Assembly: GCA_902773475.1 (NCBI GenBank)
Contig: CACYEO010000135.1
Coordinates: forward strand, 1 to 6,706
DNA from: an uncultured bacterium
GTDB lineage: Bacteria; Verrucomicrobiota; Kiritimatiellia; RFP12; UBA1067
Length of the DNA: 6,706 bases
Reading direction: 5' to 3'
In this document: piece by piece, positions 1-5,666 of the stretch
Layout: each line of letters starts with the position of its first letter
Position numbering within the stretch: position 1 is the first letter of the stretch
Notes under the pieces: generated by a model
What the model was told of the DNA's origin: nothing
What the model saw: only the letters and a program-made list of their open reading frames with translations
Databases searched by the model: none
Position numbers and translations under genes: made by a program

Positions 1-1548
1 CCGGAGGCTGACATCCGCGCGGAGGATGCCGGAACGGACGCGGACGGATCGCGTTTCACCATTGCCGAAGGCGCGGACTCGGCGCGCGTCGAGATTCCGG
101 TCTCGGGGATGCACAACATCCAGAACGCGCTTGCGGCGTTCGCTGCCGCGCGCGCCGCGGGATTTTCCTTCGCGGACGCGGCGCGCGAGCTGCCGCGCGC
201 GTGTTCGTCCCTTCCCGCCAGGAGGTTCGAGCTTCTCGGCGAAGGCGGCGGCGCAAGCGTCTTCGCCGACTACGCGCACCATCCGGCGGAGCTTGCGCGC
301 GCCGTCGAAATGGCGCGGCTGCGGAAACCGCGCCGCCTGCGCGTCCTTTTCCAGCCGCACAGATACACGCGCACGAAGGCGCTTGCGGACGAATTCCCCA
401 AGGCGTTCAAAGGAGTGGACGAACTCGTCATCCTGCCGGTGTACGCGGCGTTCGAGAAGCCCGTCGCGGGCGGGACGTCCGCGGATCTGTACATCAAATG
501 CCGCGCGGCGGGCCTGCGCGCGGAACTTGCGCGTTCGCGCGAAGAGGCGTGGCGGCACGCGGAGCTTACGCTGGAGCCGGGGGATCTTGTGCTTCTCGCG
601 GGCGCAGGCGACATAATCGCGCTCGCTCCAGCCGTGAAAGAACTCTTCGCCGGAATCGCGGCGCGCGGCGGGATCGCGCGCGGAAAACTCGTGCCGCTCG
701 CCCCGTATTCATTCTACGGATGCGGCGGCGCGACGTCCGGCGGGGTGCTCGACCTGGAACCCGGCGCGGAAATCCCGCGCGGCGCGGAGATCGCCGGGGC
801 GGGCTCGAACAGGTGGTTTTCCGGGCTTGCGACAGACAAGACGTACGTGCGGCTTCCGCGCGGCGGCGAAGTGCGGCGCGAAGGAAACACGCTTGTAGCG
901 CCGGCGGGAATCCAGGGGAAGGCCGTGCTTGACGCGGCGGAGCGCGAAGGGCTTTCCGGGCTGGAGTTCCTGGAAGGAGTGCCAGGGACGGTCGGCGGCT
1001 GGATCGCGATGAACGCCGGGGCGCACGGCCGCTGTGCGGCGGGTGCGGTCGAAAGCGTGAAAGCGTTGCAAAACGGCGGCGCGGAGATTATACTTCCGTC
1101 CGCCGGGTGCGGTTTCGGGTACAGGCGCTGCAAGGCGGTCGAAGACGGCTGCACGGTGCTTGAAGCGCGCTTCGCGCTCGTTCCGGGCGATCCGGAGAAG
1201 ATAAAAGCGCTGCGGGCGGAATGCCGGGCGGCGCGGCGCGTGGATCCGCGCGGGCTGCGCACCGCGGGCTGCGTGTTCAGGAATCCCCCGGGGGATTCCG
1301 CCGGGCGGCTCATGGAAGCGGCGGGCGTGAAGAAGATGCGCGCCGGAGGGGCGTACGCGTGGGAGAACCACGCCAACGTGTTCGCGGCCGGCGAAGGCTG
1401 CACGGCTTCGGATCTGCTGGCGCTGGCGCTGGCCGCGCGCGCCGCGGTGGAGGAGCGCTTCGGAGTGCGGCTGGAATTCGAAGTCCGGGGATTCGAAGAT
1501 CGCGCAAAAGGAAAGTTTGGAGAGGATCGGCGAAATGGAAAACAATGA
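1..1548 (+). CDS. murC/murB: MurC-MurB fusion, 3' part (UDP-MurNAc--L-Ala ligase C-terminal domain + UDP-MurNAc dehydrogenase)
   Basis: The reading frame is open from base 1 with no start in the window, so roughly the first 290 residues of MurC (by comparison with E. coli MurC) lie upstream. Counting codons from base 1, codons 17-215 are MurC: SRFTIAEG at the end of the ATP-binding central domain, GMHNIQNALAA (36-46), DYAHHPAEL (90-98), FQPHRYTRT (117-125) and GAGDI (201-205). After a short linker, MurB follows without a stop: AGAGSN of the FAD-binding domain (265-270), GLSGLEFLEGVPGTVGG (317-333), CGFGYR with the expected catalytic Arg at 375, GCVFRNPPG (423-431), NHAN, and the expected catalytic Glu in LEFEV at 494. 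MurB would reduce UDP-GlcNAc-enolpyruvate with NADPH/FAD, and MurC would then add L-Ala, so the fusion joins consecutive cytoplasmic steps. Oddities are Cys 424 where most MurB enzymes have the catalytic Ser, and a shortened FAD-domain region before AGAGSN. The last 14 bases overlap ddl. Confidence 0.95.
   Translation, partial: PEADIRAEDAGTDADGSRFTIAEGADSARVEIPVSGMHNIQNALAAFAAARAAGFSFADAARELPRACSSLPARRFELLGEGGGASVFADYAHHPAELARAVEMARLRKPRRLRVLFQPHRYTRTKALADEFPKAFKGVDELVILPVYAAFEKPVAGGTSADLYIKCRAAGLRAELARSREEAWRHAELTLEPGDLVLLAGAGDIIALAPAVKELFAGIAARGGIARGKLVPLAPYSFYGCGGATSGGVLDLEPGAEIPRGAEIAGAGSNRWFSGLATDKTYVRLPRGGEVRREGNTLVAPAGIQGKAVLDAAEREGLSGLEFLEGVPGTVGGWIAMNAGAHGRCAAGAVESVKALQNGGAEIILPSAGCGFGYRRCKAVEDGCTVLEARFALVPGDPEKIKALRAECRAARRVDPRGLRTAGCVFRNPPGDSAGRLMEAAGVKKMRAGGAYAWENHANVFAAGEGCTASDLLALALAARAAVEERFGVRLEFEVRGFEDRAKGKFGEDRRNGKQ
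1280..1299. repeat. Perfect 20-bp palindrome inside the MurB coding region
   Basis: GGAATCCCCC is followed directly by its exact reverse complement GGGGGATTCC, with no spacer. It lies over the codons for the R-N-P-P-G-D-S part of the conserved MurB motif around the catalytic position. The flanking bases do not extend the symmetry. Because the protein motif is conserved, the palindrome may be a by-product of codon choice. With no spacer and no U-run after it, it is not a convincing terminator. Confidence 0.6.
1519..1525 (+). promoter_or_regulatory. Ribosome binding site for ddl
   Basis: GGAGAGG lies nine bases upstream of the ATG at 1535. It falls within the last codons of the MurB part. It favours ATG 1535 over the in-frame TTG at 1517, which starts before this site and would add only six unconserved residues. 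Confidence 0.75.
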
Positions 1549-2467
1549 ATTGAAATACCGCAGGGTCGCCGTGCTTTCGGGCGGAACTTCCGCAGAGCGG
1601 GAGGTCTCGCTGGAGTCGGGGAGGAACGTGGCGGAAGCGCTGAAAGCGGCAGGCGTGCCGGACGTGCGGCTTGTCGTGCTCGACAGCGATTCGCTCGCGG
1701 GGATGCCGGACGGCGCGGAAGCCGCGTACGTGGCGCTTCACGGCGGCTGGGGCGAGAACGGCGGCGTGCAGGCCGCGCTTGAAGAACGCGGCATCCCGTA
1801 TACCGGGCCGGGGCCGGCGGCCTGCGCCCTGGCCATGGACAAGATCGCGACGAAGCGCGCGCTCGACGCGGCGGGCATACCGAACGCCAGGTGGGTCGAA
1901 CTCACCTCCCCCGCCGCCGAACCGCCGCTGCCGCTTCCGCTTGTGGTGAAGCCGCCGTGCGACGGATCGAGCATCGGAATTACGAAAGTCGTTTCGCCGG
2001 ACGGATGGGCGGCGGCGTACGACCTCGCGCGCAAGGCGGATCCCGACGGGCGGGTCCTGGCGGAAGAATACATCGACGGCCGCGAATGGACCGTAGGGGT
2101 GGTGGACGGCGCAGTCCTGCCCGTCGTGGAGATACAGGCCCCGGACGGGTGGTACGGCTACGAAGCCAAATACCTTTCAAACGCCACGCGCTACGTATTC
2201 CCGGAAGACGACGCCTCGGTCCCGCGCGAAACGCTTGAAGAAGCGCGCCGCGCCGCGCTTGCGGCGTTCGCAGCCGCGAAGTGCGCCGGAGTCTCGCGCG
2301 TGGACTTCCGCCTCGATTCCGCAGGGCGGCCCTTCGTGCTTGAAATAAACACGGCGCCGGGCATGACGGCCCACAGCCTGCTGCCCAAGGCCGCGGCCCG
2401 CGCGGGGATGGATTTCCCGGCGCTGTGCCGCAGAGTGCTTGAAGGCGCCTGTTGCGGAAAGGTTTGA
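1535..2467 (+). CDS. ddl: D-alanine--D-alanine ligase
   Basis: Cytoplasmic ATP-grasp enzyme that joins two D-alanines for the end of the peptidoglycan stem peptide. The protein is 310 residues, normal for the family. Motifs in order: VLSGGTSAEREVSL (13-26, with Glu21 matching E. coli DdlB Glu15), LHGGWGENGG (68-77), IPYTG (87-91), MDK (101-103), VVKPPCDGSSIG (137-148), GYEAKYLS (208-215), SRVDF (254-258), LEINTAPGMT (269-278) and HSLLPKAA. Arg255, Asp257, Glu270 and Asn272 fall at the same numbers as the metal and substrate residues of E. coli DdlB. Tyr213 in EAKY matches the Tyr216 position, where Phe is associated with D-Ala-D-lactate ligases, so a D-Ala-D-Ala product is expected. A small deviation is Asp143 in DGSS, where Glu is common. 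The gene overlaps the murC/murB stop by 14 bases, which suggests translational coupling. ATG 1535 was chosen for its strong ribosome binding site. Confidence 0.97.
   Translation: MENNELKYRRVAVLSGGTSAEREVSLESGRNVAEALKAAGVPDVRLVVLDSDSLAGMPDGAEAAYVALHGGWGENGGVQAALEERGIPYTGPGPAACALAMDKIATKRALDAAGIPNARWVELTSPAAEPPLPLPLVVKPPCDGSSIGITKVVSPDGWAAAYDLARKADPDGRVLAEEYIDGREWTVGVVDGAVLPVVEIQAPDGWYGYEAKYLSNATRYVFPEDDASVPRETLEEARRAALAAFAAAKCAGVSRVDFRLDSAGRPFVLEINTAPGMTAHSLLPKAAARAGMDFPALCRRVLEGACCGKV
2456..2462 (+). promoter_or_regulatory. Ribosome binding site for ftsQ
   Basis: GGAAAGG sits at the very end of ddl, ten bases before the ATG at 2473. It supports that ATG rather than the in-frame TTG at 2452, which precedes the site. 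Confidence 0.65.
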
Positions 2468-2472
2468 CCGGC

Positions 2473-3315
2473 ATGGATCTGCTCGTTCGCGGAAAAAGAA
2501 CCGGTTCGCCGAAAAAGGGCGGCGGCGCGAAAAAGGCCGCCGGGATCGCTTTCGCCGCCGCGCTCGCGGCGGGTGTAGCGTGGTGCGCGTGCGCCGGATG
2601 GAGGAATCTCGCGCGCAAGGCGTGCGAACCGGGCCTGATAACCGACCAGTCGCGGCAGGTGCGCGTGATGTACGGCAGTTTCAAGGAAGGCCGCTTCCTG
2701 CGGCGCGGCACAATCGTGGAATTTCTGGGACTGACGAACGGCGCGAACATGGCGACGGCGGATTTCGCGGGCAGGCGGCTTGAAATGCTCGACCGTTTCC
2801 CCGTCTTGAAAAACCTGGCGGTGCGGCGCAATCTCGCCGAACGCACCGTGGAAGTGGATGTCACGGAGCGCATGCCCGTCGCGCGCATCGGCCTTGAAAG
2901 GTATTCGCCGGCTGTCGACGAAGAAGGCGTCGTGTTCCCCGCCGGGCTGGGATTGGATCTTCCAAGCATAATCCTGCCGCGCGGAGCCGCGCCGAAGCCG
3001 GGCGGCAGGCTTTCCGGCCGCGCGGCGGCCGCGCTGCAGCTCGTGACCGTCGCAAAGACCGCCGCGCCGGAAATCCCGGTGCGCGCGGTGGACGCGCGCC
3101 GCGCCGACTTCCTGCTCGTCACGTTCGAAGGATACTGCACGAGGCAGGCGCAGATAAAGTGGGAAGGCATGGACAATCCGTCCGCCGCCACCGCGGCCGA
3201 GATAGGCAAGCGCCTTGCAAGCCTTTCCGACGCTTTCAAAAGCGGGCTTTGCGACGATGCCGACATCTGGTACGCCACCGATCCGGACCCCAGGCGCATA
3301 TCCGCGAGACCCTGA
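2473..3315 (+). CDS. ftsQ: Cell division protein FtsQ (DivIB family), divergent
   Basis: Predicted bitopic inner-membrane divisome protein of 280 residues. A basic N-terminus (Arg6, Lys8, Arg9, Lys14, Lys15, Lys20, Lys21) precedes one Ala-rich hydrophobic segment (about 22-43), so the N-terminus should be cytoplasmic and the rest periplasmic. Residues about 61-139 resemble the FtsQ POTRA domain: VEFLGLTNGANM, RFPVLKNLAVRRNL and VDVTERMPVARI follow the family pattern of a Gly-containing loop, then L..lP.V..A.V.R, then ER.PvA. VDEEGVVFP (148-156) matches the usual E.G.vf that opens the beta domain. The remaining C-terminal part is weakly conserved and I recognise no further motif there. The start is five bases after the ddl stop. 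In other bacteria FtsQ links with FtsB/FtsL and recruits later divisome proteins; that role is inferred here from the family and from its place directly before ftsA. TTG 2452 is an alternative start. Confidence 0.85.
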   Translation: MDLLVRGKRTGSPKKGGGAKKAAGIAFAAALAAGVAWCACAGWRNLARKACEPGLITDQSRQVRVMYGSFKEGRFLRRGTIVEFLGLTNGANMATADFAGRRLEMLDRFPVLKNLAVRRNLAERTVEVDVTERMPVARIGLERYSPAVDEEGVVFPAGLGLDLPSIILPRGAAPKPGGRLSGRAAAALQLVTVAKTAAPEIPVRAVDARRADFLLVTFEGYCTRQAQIKWEGMDNPSAATAAEIGKRLASLSDAFKSGLCDDADIWYATDPDPRRISARP

Positions 3316-3327
3316 CACCCCTGCACG

Positions 3328-3335
3328 AAAGGAAG
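3328..3335 (+). promoter_or_regulatory. Ribosome binding site for ftsA
   Basis: AAAGGAAG lies seven bases before the GTG at 3343, in the only intergenic gap of any size in the window (3316-3342). It identifies GTG 3343 as the start, and the protein then begins just before the conserved first ATP-binding motif. Confidence 0.75.
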
Positions 3336-3342
3336 ACCGCAA

Positions 3343-4551
3343 GTGAGTTCATCCCCCTTCGTCGCCGCGCTCGAAATCGGAACCGCGAACATTACGGCAG
3401 CGGCCGCGGAAAGACAGCCTTCAGGCCGCGTGAAAATCATCGGCGTGAAAAGCCTCAAATCGTCGGGCGTCGCCAAATCGCGCATAGTCCAGCTCGGCAA
3501 CGTGAAGAACACGGTCAAGGCCGTGATCGACGCGCTGCAGAAGGACGCGAGCGTGGACGTGGGCAGCGTGTGGCTGGCGGTTTCGGGGGCCGGAGTGGAG
3601 ACGAAGCGCCTCAAGGGCGCGCTCAGCACCGACATACGCGCGATGACGGAAGACGACGTCCAGACCGTGGAGGCGTCCGCGATGGAAAGCGCCGGCCTCG
3701 ACGAAGCGAGCCGCATCCCGCTCCACTACCTTTCGCAGGATTTCATACTCGACGGCCAGACCGGGATAGAGAATCCGGTGGGCAGGACGGGCCAGCAGCT
3801 GGAACGCCGCGTCCTGTGCGTCCACTATTCGCGCGCGCAGTTCAGGGACGCGGAGGCCGCGGCCGACGCCGCGCACGTGGAAGTGGAGCGGGCCGCGTTT
3901 TCGGCGTGCTGCGCGGCGGCGTCCGTTCTCGACGGGCAGGAGAAGCAGAACGGGGTGCTGCTTGTGGATCTCGGCGCCGGATCGACGTCTTTCATCGCGT
4001 ACGTGAACGGATTCGCCGTGGCGGCGGAATCCATACCCGTCGGCGCGGAACTCGTGACGTCCGATCTGGCGTACGCGTTCCGCATCGCGAAAATCGAGGC
4101 GGAGCGGCTGAAGATCGAGAACGGATGCGCGATGCTCCGCGCGGAATCCTCCGGCAGGCGGCTGACCATACCGTCGTCAACGCCGGGCTTCGGGCCGAAG
4201 AACATCTCCGCCAAGGCCGTGGAGACGGTCGTAAACGCGCGGCTCGATGAAATCTTCCGCATAGTCCGCGACCGTCTGGAGGAATGCGGATGCGGGATGA
4301 ACTTCTTCAACGCGGGATGCGTGCTCACGGGCGGCGGCGCGGCAATGCCCCGCATCGCGGAGCTTGCGTCCGCCACGCTCGGCCTGAACGTGCGCATCGG
4401 AAGGCCCGTGAACGCGGACGGGCTGGAGCTTGAACACAATCCGGAGTCCAAGGCCGTCATCGCGGGTCTTCTGATGCTTGCGATGGAAGACGGTCCCGCG
4501 GAAAAACGGTCCGGCGGGCTGTTCGGCTTTTTCGGGGGGATTTTCAAATGA
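3343..4551 (+). CDS. ftsA: Cell division protein FtsA (actin-family membrane tether of FtsZ)
   Basis: 402 residues, close to the usual 400-420. Actin-fold ATP-binding motifs appear in order: ALEIGTANI (9-17, phosphate 1; E. coli FtsA also has LEIGTA), LLVDLGAGSTSF (206-217, phosphate 2) and VLTGGGAAMP (327-336, adenosine motif). The FtsA-specific 1C subdomain begins near VWLAVSG (76-82), and NPVGRTG (143-149) and LVTSDLAYAF are typical family segments. The C-terminus RSGGLFGFFGGIFK (389-402) is in the place of the membrane-targeting helix; it is hydrophobic but glycine-rich and short of charged residues compared with E. coli. In characterised bacteria FtsA polymerises on the inner membrane, binds the C-terminal peptide of FtsZ and recruits later divisome proteins. 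The start is GTG with a good ribosome binding site. The stop overlaps the ftsZ start as ATGA. The downstream FtsZ carries a normal FtsA-binding tail, consistent with a working pair. Confidence 0.96.
   Translation: MSSSPFVAALEIGTANITAAAAERQPSGRVKIIGVKSLKSSGVAKSRIVQLGNVKNTVKAVIDALQKDASVDVGSVWLAVSGAGVETKRLKGALSTDIRAMTEDDVQTVEASAMESAGLDEASRIPLHYLSQDFILDGQTGIENPVGRTGQQLERRVLCVHYSRAQFRDAEAAADAAHVEVERAAFSACCAAASVLDGQEKQNGVLLVDLGAGSTSFIAYVNGFAVAAESIPVGAELVTSDLAYAFRIAKIEAERLKIENGCAMLRAESSGRRLTIPSSTPGFGPKNISAKAVETVVNARLDEIFRIVRDRLEECGCGMNFFNAGCVLTGGGAAMPRIAELASATLGLNVRIGRPVNADGLELEHNPESKAVIAGLLMLAMEDGPAEKRSGGLFGFFGGIFK
4534..4540 (+). promoter_or_regulatory. Purine-rich ribosome binding site for ftsZ inside ftsA
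   Basis: GGGGGGA ends seven bases before ATG 4548. It is formed by two GGG glycine codons and the first base of the following Ile codon in the FtsA tail. GGC and GGA are otherwise frequent glycine codons here, so the choice may serve translation of the next gene. It is a poor match to GGAGG but purine-rich and correctly spaced. Confidence 0.5.
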
Positions 4552-5660
4552 CGCAGGCTGACGGAAAACCGCGCGAGAGCGCATCGGCGATTCTCGTGGG
4601 ACTGGGCCGCGGCGGCTGCGCGATCGCGGCGGCGGCGAAGAAACGCTGCGGACGCGACATGCGCGTCTTGCTGGCGGACACGGACGCGCGCACCGGAATG
4701 GCGCATCCCGGGGAGCCGTTCCTGCTGCTGGGCGGAACGCGCCTCGGCGGGGCCGGCTCCGGCCGCGACATACCCAACGCGCGCGCCGCGGCGTCGGAGT
4801 CCATGCGCGATTTCGACGAGCGCGTCGGCAACGCCAGGCTCGCCGTAGTCGTGGCCGGACTGGGCGGCGGAACTGGCGGCGGCGCGGCCATCGAGGCGCT
4901 TGAACATTTCCGCAGGCGCGGAACCGTGACGTTCGTGTTCGCCACTCTTCCGTTCGCGTTCGAAGGCCCCGAGGCCGCGCGGCTCGCGCGCAACGCCCGC
5001 CCGCTCGTGGAAAAGTATTCGGACGCCTGCACGTTCCAGCCGCTCGACGTGCTCGTGTGCGGCGCGGGGCCGGACAACATGCGCGAGGCTTTCGAGCGCG
5101 GCATGGACGCCGCGGCCGAGGGCATCGCGTTCTTCTGGCGGCTCCTCGAAACCCCCGGCTACATATCGCTCGATCTGGAGCGCATCCGCAGGACGTTCCA
5201 GGACGCCGGACCGGCGACGCTCCTCGTGGCCGGCGCGTCCGGCCCGTCGCGCGCGCGGAGCGCGCTGTCGGCGATGCTCGACTCTCCGCTTCTCGGCGGC
5301 GACGGCAAAATCCCCGAGGCGCGCAAACTCGTCGTGGGCGTGCTCGGCGGCGACGATTTGCGCCTTTCCGAAACCGGAACGGTCGCGGACGGGCTCGCGG
5401 CGGCTTTCGGAAAGCCGGAGGATTTTTCGCTCGGCACGGTGAACGACGACGAAGCGTTCTCCGGCAGGCTCGTCGCCGTCGCGTTCGCGTTCACGTCCGC
5501 GCCGCCCGCGCCCAGGCAGACCCGCAGGCGCGCCGGGAAGGCTGCGGCGGATCCGCTCGGCGGAACGTCCGCCAGTTTCGGCGACGCGAAGAATTTCTGG
5601 AAGGGCGAAGACCTCGACACCCCCGCGTATCTGCGGCGCAACCTCGAACTCGAACGCTGA
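4548..5660 (+). CDS. ftsZ: Divergent FtsZ-family division protein with a degenerate T7 loop
   Basis: 370-residue tubulin-superfamily protein, placed where ftsZ is expected and overlapping ftsA by ATGA. Family features in order: VGLGRGGCAIA (17-27, T1), ADTDA (43-47, T2), GGAGSGRD (67-74, T3), AGLGGGTGGGAA (103-114, T4 signature; normally GGGTGTG or GGGTGSG), TLPFAFEG (133-140, T5), SPLL, DLRLSE, then a short basic linker (about 320-353) and DTPAYLRR (357-364), which matches the conserved FtsA/ZipA-binding peptide (D-I-P-x-F/Y-L-R). FtsZ normally forms the GTP-dependent cytoplasmic Z-ring. Here the T7 loop GYISLDLERI (204-213) has Ser207 and Arg212 where E. coli has Asn207 and Asp212; only Asp209 is kept. 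In T1 the usual GGGGGN core reads RGGCA, losing the Asn. An Asn in the guanine-binding helix appears to be Met186 or lost to a deletion. Hydrolysis is therefore probably altered. It could be the sole division FtsZ or a specialised paralogue; the cluster position favours the former. Confidence 0.9.
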   Translation: MTQADGKPRESASAILVGLGRGGCAIAAAAKKRCGRDMRVLLADTDARTGMAHPGEPFLLLGGTRLGGAGSGRDIPNARAAASESMRDFDERVGNARLAVVVAGLGGGTGGGAAIEALEHFRRRGTVTFVFATLPFAFEGPEAARLARNARPLVEKYSDACTFQPLDVLVCGAGPDNMREAFERGMDAAAEGIAFFWRLLETPGYISLDLERIRRTFQDAGPATLLVAGASGPSRARSALSAMLDSPLLGGDGKIPEARKLVVGVLGGDDLRLSETGTVADGLAAAFGKPEDFSLGTVNDDEAFSGRLVAVAFAFTSAPPAPRQTRRRAGKAAADPLGGTSASFGDAKNFWKGEDLDTPAYLRRNLELER

Positions 5661-5666
5661 GGCCCG

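Noticed and set aside
1..108. A translation start at the ATG at 109 for the first gene
   Set aside because: The same frame is open to base 1, and the upstream codons match the end of the MurC central domain (SRFTIAEG), so 109 is an internal Met within the conserved GMHN motif.
1414..1434. Short CTGGCG tandem repetition
   Set aside because: It simply encodes an alternating Leu/Ala helix in MurB, and the run is too short to call a repeat element.
709..1545. Minus-strand open frames opposite the MurB part
   Set aside because: They are antisense shadows of a well-supported MurB with low-complexity Arg/Pro/Ala products.
2572..2601. Possible lipoprotein signal at the Cys-containing end of the FtsQ membrane segment (AWCACAGW)
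   Set aside because: The residues before either Cys do not fit a lipobox (Trp or Cys in places where small residues are needed), and FtsQ is a membrane-anchored protein.
3370..3381. Glu instead of Asp in the first ATP motif of FtsA (LEIGT)
   Set aside because: E. coli FtsA also reads LEIGTA at this position, so this is normal.
1980..3716. A 578-residue minus-strand open frame opposite ddl, ftsQ and ftsA
   Set aside because: The composition is Ser/Arg/Pro/Ala-rich, with no motif and no independent ribosome binding site seen; it is explained by the genes on the other strand.
3159..4250. A 363-residue plus-strand frame overlapping the end of ftsQ and most of ftsA
   Set aside because: The product is dominated by Arg and Gly with no domain, and the region is fully used by ftsQ and ftsA in another frame.
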